From positions 1 to 64,000 of the forward strand of contig JAISYM010000043.1 in the NCBI GenBank assembly GCA_031269875.1: DNA of 64,000 bases, given 5' to 3'. Under the pieces are notes generated by a model. The model saw only the letters and a program-made list of their open reading frames with translations. It searched no databases and was not told the origin of the DNA. Below, piece after piece: positions 53,059 to 62,001 of the stretch. This DNA is from Synergistaceae bacterium (GTDB lineage Bacteria > Synergistota > Synergistia > Synergistales > Synergistaceae). Within the stretch, counting starts at the first letter, position 1. Each line of letters opens with the position of its first letter. Position numbers and translations under genes: made by a program.

Positions 53059-53990
53059 GAAGCCTTCTTTTTATCCAGTTTGCCAAGAAGCTCCACAACG
53101 GTCTCCAATAACCTGTGCATCTCTGGCTTTGTGATCTGAGCGTCCGCTCCGATGCTCTGAGCTTTGCGCTTGATGTCCTCCGCCATAACGGAGGAGAATA
53201 CTATCACCGGAATATGGGAGAGTTTAGGATCCTCTTTTACCCGCCGCGTTAAAGCGAGGCCGTCCATCTTCGGCATCTCGATATCCGTCAGGAGGATGTC
53301 GAAGTCGTCGCCGTCCTCGACGAGTCTGTCCCATGCCGCTTTACCGTGACCAACAAGCTCCAAATTATGGAATCCGCCCTGAGAAAGCGCGCCCTGTATG
53401 AGCTTGCGGATGAGAGGAGAATCCTCCGCGACCAGTATCTTGTACTGATCCGGGTCGCCCAGCGATTCGGATATTTCTTTAGAGACGACGTTTTCCGGCA
53501 GCTTGAATTGATCCGCAAGCGCCGGGTTGACCACCTGAACTATGCGCTCGTAATCGAGGAGCAGAATGTTGCGCCCCTCGCGCTTTATGACGTACAGCGC
53601 GTTTTCGCCGAGGAACGTCCCCGTGAGCGAGGCGTCGAGCTCCTCGGAGGCTATGCGGTAAATCCTGTCGACAGCGTCCACCATGAAGCCCAGCTTCATC
53701 TTGTTGAACTCCGCGACGATCAGTTTGCTGTTCTCCAGCTCGACCCCAGGCGTTATGTCCAGATAAACCCTGAGGTCAATAAGGGGGATGACCTCGCCGC
53801 GTATGGTGGTGATGCCGCGCATCGCCTTGTGCGTCTGAGGAACATCCCGTGAACCGGGCCATCTGAGAATTTCCCGCGTCTTGTCGACGTTGATGGCGAA
53901 GTATTGCGCACCCAGGAGAAAAACGACGACCTGCCACTCGTTGGTACCGACCTCGGTAAGAATTTTATCGTCCTGCTGCACAGCGATCAC
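53055..53990 (-). CDS. cheV: chemotaxis coupling protein CheV (CheW + receiver)
   Basis: A 311-aa two-domain protein: a CheW-like SH3 pair (residues 15-155, with FAINVDKTREILRWP and RGEVIPLIDLR) and a response-regulator receiver (about 183-300) with acidic AED (188-190), phospho-acceptor Asp236 in LLTDIEMPKMDG and Lys in ITKPE. It links receptors to CheA and adapts by phosphorylation. No cheA is in the window, but an MCP is 28 kb away. Confidence 0.93.
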   Translation of the reverse strand: MIAVQQDDKILTEVGTNEWQVVVFLLGAQYFAINVDKTREILRWPGSRDVPQTHKAMRGITTIRGEVIPLIDLRVYLDITPGVELENSKLIVAEFNKMKLGFMVDAVDRIYRIASEELDASLTGTFLGENALYVIKREGRNILLLDYERIVQVVNPALADQFKLPENVVSKEISESLGDPDQYKILVAEDSPLIRKLIQGALSQGGFHNLELVGHGKAAWDRLVEDGDDFDILLTDIEMPKMDGLALTRRVKEDPKLSHIPVIVFSSVMAEDIKRKAQSIGADAQITKPEMHRLLETVVELLGKLDKKKAS

Positions 53991-54086
53991 TCCCTAATCT
54001 TTGTTCAAAGTATCCTACTATCGTCATTCATTCTATAGTATACGCTGATTAAATGTAAAGCGCGCGCGGCGGGTATTTCCCACAGA

Positions 54087-54659
54087 TTAATTTACAAAGT
54101 TTACCACGCCGTCGATGCGGTCCGGCGGAATGGCGATCGAGTGTGCGGGGTAACCGATACATACGCAGGCGTAAACCTTGTAGTTCTGAGGCACGCCAAG
54201 CTCGGTCAGAAGCGAGCGGAACTGCGGCACATCGCAGACCGCGCCGGGTTGGTTGATCCAGCAGGATCCAAGCCCCAGCGAGTGCGCGGCGATCATAATA
54301 TTGCCAGCCGCCAGGCTGCAATCGTTTATTGCCGTTGCCCAGACCGGGTCGCCGGAGATGATGATAAACGCCGGAGCGCCATAATTTACGGTGTACTCGG
54401 GTTTCGTTACCCTTGTCCTGAAGTCGGCCGGCACGCTCTCATGGAGCGAAGCCGCCTTGAGCGTATCCGTGACGCGGTCGATGACGCCGCGATTGGTGAT
54501 TACGGTAAAGTGCCATATCTGTGCGTTCATTGCGGACGGGGCGTACTTCGCGGCCTTGATCAGGAGCTCCAGGACGTCGTGCGGAACCACCTGCTCCAGG
54601 TACTGTCGTATGCTCCTTCTTTCGATGATGTCGCTTATAGTTCTGCTCATTTTGATCAA
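54087..54659 (-). CDS. nitroreductase-family flavoprotein
   Basis: A 190-aa FMN-dependent oxidoreductase. The FMN phosphate clasp RRSIRQY near residue 12, the AAKYAPSAMNAQIWHF segment and the GLGSCWINQPG loop near 125 are family hallmarks. Some members reduce nitro compounds, others flavin or dehalogenate; the substrate is open. It is 20 bases downstream of plsC on the same strand. Confidence 0.87.
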   Translation of the reverse strand: MIKMSRTISDIIERRSIRQYLEQVVPHDVLELLIKAAKYAPSAMNAQIWHFTVITNRGVIDRVTDTLKAASLHESVPADFRTRVTKPEYTVNYGAPAFIIISGDPVWATAINDCSLAAGNIMIAAHSLGLGSCWINQPGAVCDVPQFRSLLTELGVPQNYKVYACVCIGYPAHSIAIPPDRIDGVVNFVN

Positions 54660-54678
54660 CTCCCGTAAGTTTTATAAT

Positions 54679-55308
54679 TTATTCGTCTCTCAGGTTTTCC
54701 AGGGACGCCCGCAGCGCTTCGAGAAGCAGTCTGCGGCGTTCTTTTTCCGGCGCCTCCGGGGCAATCTCGCTTGGGATTATCGGCGCCCCGAAGGTTATAG
54801 TCACTTTGCGGGGCCTTGGAAGCGTCAGATGAATGGGAAACGCGTCCCACGAGCCGGATATCCACACCGGCGCTATGGGAACATTCGTCTTCAAGGCGAC
54901 CAGCGCCACGCCGCCCTCCAGCGGCAGGAGCTTGCCGTCCGGGCTTCGACTGCCCTCCGGAAATATCAGCACGTTAAATCCGTCCTCGATAAAGCCTATG
55001 ACTTGAAGCAGAAGCCCCGCCGCGCTTCTTTTGTTCTCCTGGCTCACCGGGACAGCGCCAAGCGCGCGTAACATCGAGCTGAAAAATGGGACTTTAAAGA
55101 GCCCGTCCCACGCCACGAAGCGCATCTTCCCGGGAAAGGCCATCCCTATGGCTGGCGGGTCGAGGTAGCTTGCGTGGTTTGAGGCCAATACCACCGGCCC
55201 GCCGCGCGAAGCGATAAATTTTTCGAGCGAGGCCAGGCCTCTGACGCTTACGCGGTGATATATCAAAAAATACAGCCTGAAGAACATTCTGGCAAACCAA
55301 TAAAACAT
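54679..55308 (-). CDS. plsC: 1-acyl-sn-glycerol-3-phosphate acyltransferase
   Basis: A 209-aa membrane-bound acyltransferase making phosphatidic acid. Motif I is NHASYLDP (the NHxxxxD catalytic pair), motif III is IFPEGSRSPDG, and VWISGSWDAFP follows. An N-terminal hydrophobic-aromatic helix (MFYWFARMFFRLYFL) anchors it. ATG 55308 is chosen over ATG 55329 because AGGAGG lies eight bases upstream of the former and inside the coding part of the latter. Confidence 0.9.
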   Translation of the reverse strand: MFYWFARMFFRLYFLIYHRVSVRGLASLEKFIASRGGPVVLASNHASYLDPPAIGMAFPGKMRFVAWDGLFKVPFFSSMLRALGAVPVSQENKRSAAGLLLQVIGFIEDGFNVLIFPEGSRSPDGKLLPLEGGVALVALKTNVPIAPVWISGSWDAFPIHLTLPRPRKVTITFGAPIIPSEIAPEAPEKERRRLLLEALRASLENLRDE

Positions 55309-55495
55309 CCTTAAAACCTCCTGTTGCATTTTATACCAAATTGCAATGAAATGGCGCGTTAATTATCTTCCCGGACGACACGCCGCGCGGCGATTTTGAG
55401 GACGCGCGCCGCTGAAAAGAGTCTATGATTTTAGCATACACTTTAGCCTCTGATTATGGTATTCTTCCCCAATAAACTAAATCAGGGGAGGTAAC

Positions 55496-56428
55496 ATGAC
55501 AATGAAACAACTCAGGTCGCTTACCGAGCTATTGAGCTATGCGCGCGACGTAGGCCCATTGACTATAAGCGTAGCGTGCGCCGAGGACGCGGAGGTTCTG
55601 GAAGCTGTCGACGCGGCAAGAAAAGAGGGCGTAGCAAAGGCGTTTCTGACAGGCGACGCGGATAAGATCGCAAAAACCGCCTCATCCATAAAGGTGGACT
55701 TGCGCCACTTCGAGATCGTCGACGAGAAGGGCGGCGAGTCCGAGGCGAGCTTGAAGGCCGTGGAGCTTGTCTCGACCGGAAAGGCGGATGTGCTTATGAA
55801 GGGAATGGTCAAGACCGCGAATTTCCTCCGCGCCGTCTTGAACAAGGAGAAGGGGCTTCGCTCCGGTTCACTGCTCTCCCATGTCTACCTGCATCACGTG
55901 GCTCACTATGACAGAATCTTCTTCGTCTCCGACCCTGCTTTCAACATGTACCCGGATTTGCAGGGGAAGGTCAGCATCATCGAGAACGTCGTCAAACTGG
56001 CCCAGTCTTTTGGCGTCGAGATCCCGAAGGTGGCTGCCTTGGCCGCGGTCGAGGTCGTCAACACGGACATGCCGCCCACGGTAGACGCCGCGATGCTGAC
56101 TCAGATGAATCGCCGCGGCCAGATACAGAACTGCCTGATAGACGGGCCTCTCGCGCTCGACAACGCCCTTTCCCCCGAATCGGCGCGTCACAAGGGGATT
56201 GTCTCGGATGTGGCCGGTTACGCGGATGTGTTCCTCGTGCCGGATATCGATGCCGGAAATATGCTCTCTAAATCGATCATTTACCTTTCAGCGGGAAGCA
56301 AGACGGCAGGACTGGTTCTCGGCGCGAAGGCGCCGATAGTGCTGACCAGCAGGGCTGACTCCGCGGAAACAAAGCTGCTCTCCATAGCCTCGGCGGTAGC
56401 GCTGGCCGTCTTCCAGAAGCGGAAATAG
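55496..56428 (+). CDS. ptb: phosphate butyryltransferase
   Basis: A 310-aa Pta/Ptb-family enzyme exchanging CoA for phosphate on butyryl-CoA. Family segments include the N-terminal VACAEDAEVLEAV, KADVLMKGMVKTANFLRAVLN near 100, HVYLHHVAHYDRIFFVSDPAFNMYP, and the C-terminal GAKAPIVLTSRAD. It is followed by butyrate kinase in the same orientation, so the pair makes ATP and butyrate (or branched acids) from acyl-CoA. Confidence 0.93.
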   Translation: MTMKQLRSLTELLSYARDVGPLTISVACAEDAEVLEAVDAARKEGVAKAFLTGDADKIAKTASSIKVDLRHFEIVDEKGGESEASLKAVELVSTGKADVLMKGMVKTANFLRAVLNKEKGLRSGSLLSHVYLHHVAHYDRIFFVSDPAFNMYPDLQGKVSIIENVVKLAQSFGVEIPKVAALAAVEVVNTDMPPTVDAAMLTQMNRRGQIQNCLIDGPLALDNALSPESARHKGIVSDVAGYADVFLVPDIDAGNMLSKSIIYLSAGSKTAGLVLGAKAPIVLTSRADSAETKLLSIASAVALAVFQKRK

Positions 56429-56471
56429 TTAAAACGCGTCAGGCGAAAAAGTAAATCCAGCTATCGAACGG

Positions 56472-56506
56472 GCGCGGAGTCGGCGAATGAGTTGCTGACT
56501 CCGCGC
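56472..56506 (+). other. stem-loop between ptb and buk
   Basis: Perfect ten-pair stem GCGCGGAGTC (56472-56481) with GACTCCGCGC (56497-56506), extended by a partly paired inner stem; no T-run follows, so full termination is unlikely. In the 190-base gap it may attenuate or stabilise the message and set the ptb:buk ratio. Confidence 0.65.
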
Positions 56507-56618
56507 TCGTTAGGGCGTATCTTGCGACAATATACCAAATTAAAATTTACGAGCCTGATAATTGTACTTTTGCCGGAGCGCATTCAAATTCCCAATACCG
56601 GCAAGGAAGGAAGCGGCA

Positions 56619-57743
56619 GTGAAAGTATTATCTTTTATCACTAAACTGACCAGCACGGAATTTGCGATATATAAGGACGAGGAGGAGACGCACTGCGAGG
56701 TTGTGCGGCATTCGTCTGTGGCGCTCAACGCGCTCCTCTCTCCTTCGGAGCAGGGAGAGTTCAGGTTCCGGGAGATGATGGACGTGATTACGCGGCGGGA
56801 GATATCGATAAGCGACGTCGATATCGTGATAACCCAAGCCGGGGTCGAAGCTCTGTCGAGCGGAGTATACCTCATCAATAAGGAGTTATCCCGTTTGATG
56901 AGGGAGAGCAGAATCGACGAGAACGCGCAGCGATCGGCGGTATTTGCGGCCAGCCGATTCGCCGACCTCATCAATTCGATGAACGTCTGCGAATGCCTCC
57001 CCCTCGTCGTGGAACCCGCTATGGACGATGAAATTATGACGGACGCGGCGCTTTCAGGGTTGAAGGGCGTGGGCAGAGCGCCCGTCACTCACGCGTTTTC
57101 CCATAGAGCGGCCGCTGTCGTCATCGCCTGGGATATGATGAGGATCGGTCCTAACAACATCAACTTGGTTGTGGCTCACCTTGGAAAAGAAATTAGCGTC
57201 TGCGCGTATAACAAGGGACGTATAGTGGACAGCAACAGCCCGCTCGACGGCGAAGGTCCCTTCTCCCCTGTCACTGCCGGTTCCCTCCCGACTATTCCTC
57301 TGCTTGAACTCTGCTATACCGGAAAATACGACATGGACGAGATGATGAGCCGTATACAGTCATCGGGAGGTCTTGCCGCTTATCTCGGTAACGGAACGCT
57401 TCAGAGTGTCGAGGAGGCGTACTTGCGCGGAGATGAAAGGGCGATCTTCCTCGTTAATGCGATGGCGTATAAGGTCGCGCGTGAAATTGGCGCAAAGGCG
57501 GCCGCCCTGTTCGGCAACGTGGACAGGATTGTAATTACAGGTCCCTGGGCGCTGTTCGAGAGCTTTGTAAATGAGATAATCCCACGGGTCGAATGGATAG
57601 CCCAGACCCTCGTTTACGTCTGGAAGAGCGAGCTGTATCTTTTGATGTCGGCAGCCACAAGGACGTATGAGGGATCGGTCAAACTGGAGTTGTACGGCGG
57701 ACGGCGTCCCGAAATGAACGTCCCGAAAGCGATTCCCTTTTGA
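56619..57743 (+). CDS. buk: butyrate kinase
   Basis: A 374-aa acetokinase-family (ASKHA) enzyme converting butyryl phosphate and ADP to butyrate and ATP. GTG 56619 follows AAGGAAGGAAG and gives the right N-terminus (KVLSFITKLTSTEFAIYKDE). ASKHA motifs: VVAHLGKEISVCAYNKGRIVDSN near residue 190, GEGPFSPVTAGSLP, and NAMAYKVAREIGAKAAAL; the GPWALFE turn replaces the usual TGG. The frame starts upstream at 56562 without a ribosome site. The family II repeat begins four bases after the stop. Confidence 0.92.
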   Translation: MKVLSFITKLTSTEFAIYKDEEETHCEVVRHSSVALNALLSPSEQGEFRFREMMDVITRREISISDVDIVITQAGVEALSSGVYLINKELSRLMRESRIDENAQRSAVFAASRFADLINSMNVCECLPLVVEPAMDDEIMTDAALSGLKGVGRAPVTHAFSHRAAAVVIAWDMMRIGPNNINLVVAHLGKEISVCAYNKGRIVDSNSPLDGEGPFSPVTAGSLPTIPLLELCYTGKYDMDEMMSRIQSSGGLAAYLGNGTLQSVEEAYLRGDERAIFLVNAMAYKVAREIGAKAAALFGNVDRIVITGPWALFESFVNEIIPRVEWIAQTLVYVWKSELYLLMSAATRTYEGSVKLELYGGRRPEMNVPKAIPF

Positions 57744-57746
57744 TGT

Positions 57747-57840
57747 CATACTAATTTGTATCAATAAAGCTGTTTACCATGAGGCAGCGCGGTTATACGA
57801 GATGGCTTTAACGCTTCAGCCTTTGATTTCAAATTGATGT
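57747..57840. repeat. MITE-like repeat, family II (copy at 57.8 kb)
   Basis: A 94-base element, left CATACTAATTTGTATCAA, right end the complement of ACATCAATTTGAAATCAA. Its right part (57808-57838) is the inverse complement of the left part of the 42.5-kb copy, with CAATTTGAAATCAAAGGC identical. It fills most of the space between buk and the DHH gene, which converge on it. Confidence 0.6.
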
Positions 57841-57856
57841 CGCTTGTTTCTCTCTT

Positions 57857-59800
57857 TCATCCTGTTTGCCTCGTCTTTGCCACGACCTCGAAGGTATTCT
57901 CGAAAATTTCCCGGCCGACCACGCCGTATTCTCCCGGAGCGTATTGCGTCAGCCAGTCCCCCGGTTCTCCCCGCAGGGTTCCCCTTCCGCCCGCGAGATC
58001 GACCACGAAGGGCGCGTCGATTTTCATCGCGATGCACGGGGCCGTTCCACGTCTGATATATATTCCGTCTTCCCCGGGCGCCGTGCCGGCGCAAGGGGAG
58101 TAAGTCTCCATAAAACACTCTTTCGCAACGGGCCACGACTCGCCCAGCGTCCCCGTTAGCAGCGCGTCCCCTTCCTCATAGGAAACCTTGCCCTCGCGGG
58201 TGTCGAGGATTCCCCGCTCTCGGGCGAAAGCTACCGAGAAGGGGATGATTTTTTTCATCACGCGCACCGCCTCCTTCCTGGCGGACAGATCCTCGCCCGT
58301 GTAGTCGCGGATATAAAGCGAGCCGAACACGTCGCCTTTAATGACATACACATCGTCTTGCGAGCGCGCCACAAACCAGTCGTTCGGGTCGCCGCTGAGA
58401 TAATTTTCCGCATCCCATCGGGTGAACACCTTGACCCGCTTCTTGAGGCGCGACGCTGACACCTTGCTCTCGTCCGTGCCGACGCAGACATTGGCGAATT
58501 CCAGCAAGGACAGGCGCACCCCGGTGTTTTTGTTGAGGACGGTCGGGTTATAGGCCAAATCGGGCTCGAAGCGCTCACCGGTGAGCGTGTAGGACTCGAT
58601 AAATTTTTCGAGTTCGATGGGGTATACCTCGCCCTTTACCCCGATCATCAGAACCGTTGACTCGTCCGCCGTAATATCCATGTCTCCTTCGAGCATACGA
58701 ATTTGCAGGCCCGCTTTTCCCTCGAAGAGCGTGTTGCATGGCACGAACCCAAGTCTGACGGGCAATTTCCGGTAAGTTTTCATAGATGCCGTATTGATTA
58801 TCGCCTCATTCAGCCCGGACTCAGCCCCGCAGTCGATCACATCGCAGCCCCCGATGTAATCACGAACGGTCTCGGTGAAGTACGCGGAAAAAGACAGGTC
58901 GCCAAAGCGTTCCAGAAATTTTTTCCTCGCGATATATCCTCCCGCCTTCTCTTTGTGCCCTCCGCCCGAACCCACTCCGCGCGCAATCCAGACGGCCAGA
59001 TCGGACGCTTTGGCTTCGCGGGCGGCGGTACGGACGGAAAACTTGACACCCTCTATTCCCGCCGAATAAGCCACGGCAATATCCACGGTGTCCACCTGCA
59101 TGGACATGTCGCTGATGAACCCAAGCAGATTTGGGTCGCAAGGAGGCGTCGGGATGATGACGAAGCCGAACGCCTCGTCACAAGAGAGACCAGAGAGCGC
59201 GCTTGAAGCCGTTGAAAGATCGTGGAGCGTCAGGTTTGAGCGTTTCAGCTTTTTCAAAATACCTTGATCCACATCCAGAGCGTCCCACATATCGCGGTCG
59301 AGAGGATGCCTGATCTCCGAAAATCCGTTCGTGTCTGAAAACAATCCATAGTGCAGCGCGGTGCCAAGGCAGACGTCTATGGCGAACGATTCCTGCGCCA
59401 GCAAGCTCCAAACCAATGTTGAACAGCTTCCGAGCCACGGTCGCAGATCACAGAAGCCGGGCAGTTCGCGCTCCTGGATGTGGTGATCTATCACGGCAAT
59501 CCGGCTTGCGGCGACAGGCGACACGTTAGCCGCCCCGTGCTGACAATCGACGTTTATGATAAGGCCGTCCCACTCATCCATATCAGGTTCATGTTCGACC
59601 GGAATATGCAGCCATTCGATCATGCGCGTCAGATTCGGTTTCGAGACAGGGGCGCCGCGGTAAAAAAATTTCAGCCCCGGCGTTTTTTCCGCTTCAAAGT
59701 ATCGGTACAGGCCAAACCCGGAAGCCAGCGCGTCGGCGTCTGGGTTGTCATGGCATTGTATGGCGATTCGCCCCTCGTTTAACAGATCACTCAATCTCAT
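57857..59800 (-). CDS. long DHH/DHHA1-family phosphoesterase
   Basis: A 647-aa protein. Residues 1-290 are a DHH-family hydrolase of the NrnA/RecJ-like type: CHDNPDADALASG (metal-binding His17, Asp21, Asp23), Asp85, the DHH motif at 105-107, SDTNG (Asp157) and the DHHA1 glycine-rich GSGGGHKEKAGG at 277-288. The remaining ~350 residues match nothing I recognise and are not repeats or membrane segments. Ordinary NrnA is near 320 aa, so this is about twice the usual length. Expected chemistry: hydrolysis of phosphodiesters such as nanoRNA or pAp. Confidence 0.75.
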   Translation of the reverse strand: MRLSDLLNEGRIAIQCHDNPDADALASGFGLYRYFEAEKTPGLKFFYRGAPVSKPNLTRMIEWLHIPVEHEPDMDEWDGLIINVDCQHGAANVSPVAASRIAVIDHHIQERELPGFCDLRPWLGSCSTLVWSLLAQESFAIDVCLGTALHYGLFSDTNGFSEIRHPLDRDMWDALDVDQGILKKLKRSNLTLHDLSTASSALSGLSCDEAFGFVIIPTPPCDPNLLGFISDMSMQVDTVDIAVAYSAGIEGVKFSVRTAAREAKASDLAVWIARGVGSGGGHKEKAGGYIARKKFLERFGDLSFSAYFTETVRDYIGGCDVIDCGAESGLNEAIINTASMKTYRKLPVRLGFVPCNTLFEGKAGLQIRMLEGDMDITADESTVLMIGVKGEVYPIELEKFIESYTLTGERFEPDLAYNPTVLNKNTGVRLSLLEFANVCVGTDESKVSASRLKKRVKVFTRWDAENYLSGDPNDWFVARSQDDVYVIKGDVFGSLYIRDYTGEDLSARKEAVRVMKKIIPFSVAFARERGILDTREGKVSYEEGDALLTGTLGESWPVAKECFMETYSPCAGTAPGEDGIYIRRGTAPCIAMKIDAPFVVDLAGGRGTLRGEPGDWLTQYAPGEYGVVGREIFENTFEVVAKTRQTG

Positions 59801-59867
59801 TCGCGTTCATCTCATTTATAGCGCAGCGTCATGGCGCGATCGCGGCAGCAAGCGGGCCGTTATCCGT

Positions 59868-61346
59868 CTACTTCTTTCCCTTGCCGAGATTCGACTTTTC
59901 GTCGAGCGCGGGTTGATAGGTAGGCCGGCGGGAGAGGGCAAGCTCGAACCATTCCGCCGCTTCCGTTTTATCCTTGAGTTTCAGGGCGGCCATCCCTGCC
60001 CAGTAAGCCGAGAGATAGTTGCACTCGTAATCTTTGGCGAGGGAGCCGAACGCCTCCAGCGCCTCCTTGTATCTTTTGGAGGAGTACATTTTATAAGCGC
60101 CCCTGTGCTTTATCCCGACGAGGTTCCTTTCGGTGCTGCCGAGCGGGAACGTCTCAATCAGCTTCGCGTCTGTGGTGGAGTCCGGATCAACGCCTTCCAC
60201 AGCCTTGGCCGGAGCGGTAACGGCGGCAGGTTTTGCCTGTTCCTCGGCGGGAGCCGGCGCCTCAGCCGCGACGATTTCCTCGGGTTCCGCCTTTCCCGCT
60301 GCGGGAACGCCGCTTGCGCCGGGATCGTCACCCTTGGCGAAGAGGTCGGCTTCGGAGGAGCTTCGCGCGGCCGGGCGTCCCTTCGGCAGTTTGTTCGCCA
60401 TATCCTTCGCTTTCTGCGCTGATATTGGCTCCACCTTGTCGCCGCGCCGGATATTTTGAGCGCCGCCACCGCCGTCGGCCAGTTTCGCCGTGCTGTAACC
60501 GACGTTTACGTCAGTCACTTTGAGTACCGCTATCGGGTTTTTCTCATGCGCTATGACGTTTCCGTCCATATCGCGCAGTGTCTTGCCGTCCGCGTAAACG
60601 AGATAGAGCGCGCCTTCCTTCGGTGCCGCCGTGTCGATAGTGAAGCTGCTTCCATCGGCGGCGATAACGCGCGGATATTCGTTCGCGATCGCGCCCCTCG
60701 TGTCATACGCCAACTGTGTCACGGCGTCCGCTATGGCGCGGGCTTCCAAACCGCCGAACTCTTTTTCAGCGTAACCGAACCCTCCGAAGCCGCCGTATCC
60801 CCAACCGGCAAAACTTATCCCCGCGCCGTCATTTTTCGACGATCCCTGCGCGCGCAGGGCAAGTTTTATCTCCGCTGTCGCAACGTCCACGACCCTCATA
60901 TCTATCGTCGCTTTCAGCTCCTCAGAACTGCCTCCGATGCCGACGCCGAAGAATCTGGCGCCTCCCCCGGCCGCGCCGCCGGAATTTTTGCGGTCGACCT
61001 GAGTTACGGAGCCGAGAAGCATATATTGCAACCCCATAATCCTTCCCACTTCCGCCGCGGTAGACGGGTCGACGAGCCCGGACATGCCGAATTTCAACTC
61101 CTCGCCGATTTTCTGAATCTGTTCGCGCTCAGAGACTGAGATGCTCTTAGACTGAGCGAGCTCGAAGGTGAAAAGGTCGGTGATGATCGAGACCTGCTGG
61201 CCGGACAACCAATCGGCCTTGTTGGCGAAAGGCGCTATCCCCACCCTTATCTTCTCGCCCGCGCAAGCGACGTTCGCTTGTGCGGTGATAAACAGCACGG
61301 CCGCGAGAACAGCCGAAAATATCTTATTTTTGTCCGATTTTTTCAT
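59868..61346 (-). CDS. CsgG-like exported protein with C-terminal TPR-like part
   Basis: A 492-aa exported protein. Signal peptide at residues 1-29 (SAVLAAVLFITAQANVACA); a CsgG/HfaB-like domain about 32-230 (VGIAPFANK, EREQIQKIGEELKFGMSGLVD, TAAEVGRIMGLQYMLLGSVT, MRVVDVATAEI); a low-complexity Ala/Pro/Glu linker at about 330-400; and a C-terminal TPR-like helical pair (AYKMYSSKRYKEALEAFGSLA). The last residue of the signal peptide is Ala before Gly, and the -3 residue is Asn, so a lipobox is not evident. ATG 61346 is preferred over ATG 61364 because GGGAG lies eight bases before it. It is the distal gene of the cluster. Confidence 0.75.
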   Translation of the reverse strand: MKKSDKNKIFSAVLAAVLFITAQANVACAGEKIRVGIAPFANKADWLSGQQVSIITDLFTFELAQSKSISVSEREQIQKIGEELKFGMSGLVDPSTAAEVGRIMGLQYMLLGSVTQVDRKNSGGAAGGGARFFGVGIGGSSEELKATIDMRVVDVATAEIKLALRAQGSSKNDGAGISFAGWGYGGFGGFGYAEKEFGGLEARAIADAVTQLAYDTRGAIANEYPRVIAADGSSFTIDTAAPKEGALYLVYADGKTLRDMDGNVIAHEKNPIAVLKVTDVNVGYSTAKLADGGGGAQNIRRGDKVEPISAQKAKDMANKLPKGRPAARSSSEADLFAKGDDPGASGVPAAGKAEPEEIVAAEAPAPAEEQAKPAAVTAPAKAVEGVDPDSTTDAKLIETFPLGSTERNLVGIKHRGAYKMYSSKRYKEALEAFGSLAKDYECNYLSAYWAGMAALKLKDKTEAAEWFELALSRRPTYQPALDEKSNLGKGKK

Positions 61347-61360
61347 AGACCTGTCTCCCT

Positions 61361-61987
61361 TCATTCCTCGAAATGTTTTGTCTTCATTGCCGCGACATGC
61401 TTTTCGACGCTGTCGCGCACCGCCGTGGCCAGGATGCCACCGTATTGGACGCTCCCGAAGCCGCCGAACACCGTCAATATGCCGCCGGCCTCGCGTTTGG
61501 CCGATCCTTGAGTCGCTCCCGCGTAGATAACCTCGCCGGTAGAACTGTCCACTATGCGTATGTCGAGTTTCGCGTAAGCCGTTTTAGACGCCGCCGCGCC
61601 TCCCGCTATCCACGGAATGACTATCGCGCCGCCCGACGCGTTGTAGTAATATCCGGTAATCGCGCCGATCATCTGGTATTTTGCGCCGACAATCTTACCG
61701 ACCTCCGGCGCGGTCTCCATATCCATGAGGCCGGATTGCGAGAGCTTGAGTTCTTCACCGATGACATCGAGCCGATCGCGCTCCACAAGCCTGAAAAGTC
61801 CGGCCTCGTAAAGCTCGGTAGTCATCATGTCCGTTATAGCGTCGGCGGGAGGCTCGAACGACTTTTCATCTGTCTTGTTCTCGAACGTCTTGACCGCAAG
61901 GGTAGGTTTCGCTTCAGCCGAGGCGCAAGCGTATAATACGGCGAGCGACGCCAGAAACAAAAACGCGATTTTGCGCGATTTTTTCAC
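61361..61987 (-). CDS. second CsgG-like exported protein
   Basis: A 208-aa CsgG/HfaB-like protein, essentially the N-terminal half of its downstream neighbour: LAVKTFENKTDE, ERDRLDVIGEELKLSQSGLMD, VGKIVGAKYQMIGAITG, LDIRIVDSSTGEVIYAG. The signal peptide is residues 1-25 (IAFLFLASLAVLYACASAEA). A Gly-rich loop (GGAIVIPWIAGGAAASK) corresponds to the pore-loop region. GTG 61987 is chosen since GGAGG stands eight bases before it. CsgG itself forms an outer-membrane pore for curli; no curli subunit is visible here. Confidence 0.75.
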   Translation of the reverse strand: MKKSRKIAFLFLASLAVLYACASAEAKPTLAVKTFENKTDEKSFEPPADAITDMMTTELYEAGLFRLVERDRLDVIGEELKLSQSGLMDMETAPEVGKIVGAKYQMIGAITGYYYNASGGAIVIPWIAGGAAASKTAYAKLDIRIVDSSTGEVIYAGATQGSAKREAGGILTVFGGFGSVQYGGILATAVRDSVEKHVAAMKTKHFEE

Positions 61988-62001
61988 AACCGTTCCTCCG
62001 C

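Noticed and set aside
54040-54062. ACGCTGATTAA string resembling the family I repeat end
   Set aside because: Only about 11 bases match and no partner end or core follows; could be chance.
60456-61139. 227-codon plus frame opposite the CsgG-like gene
   Set aside because: Arg-rich antisense shadow; the minus gene has a signal peptide and clear domain.
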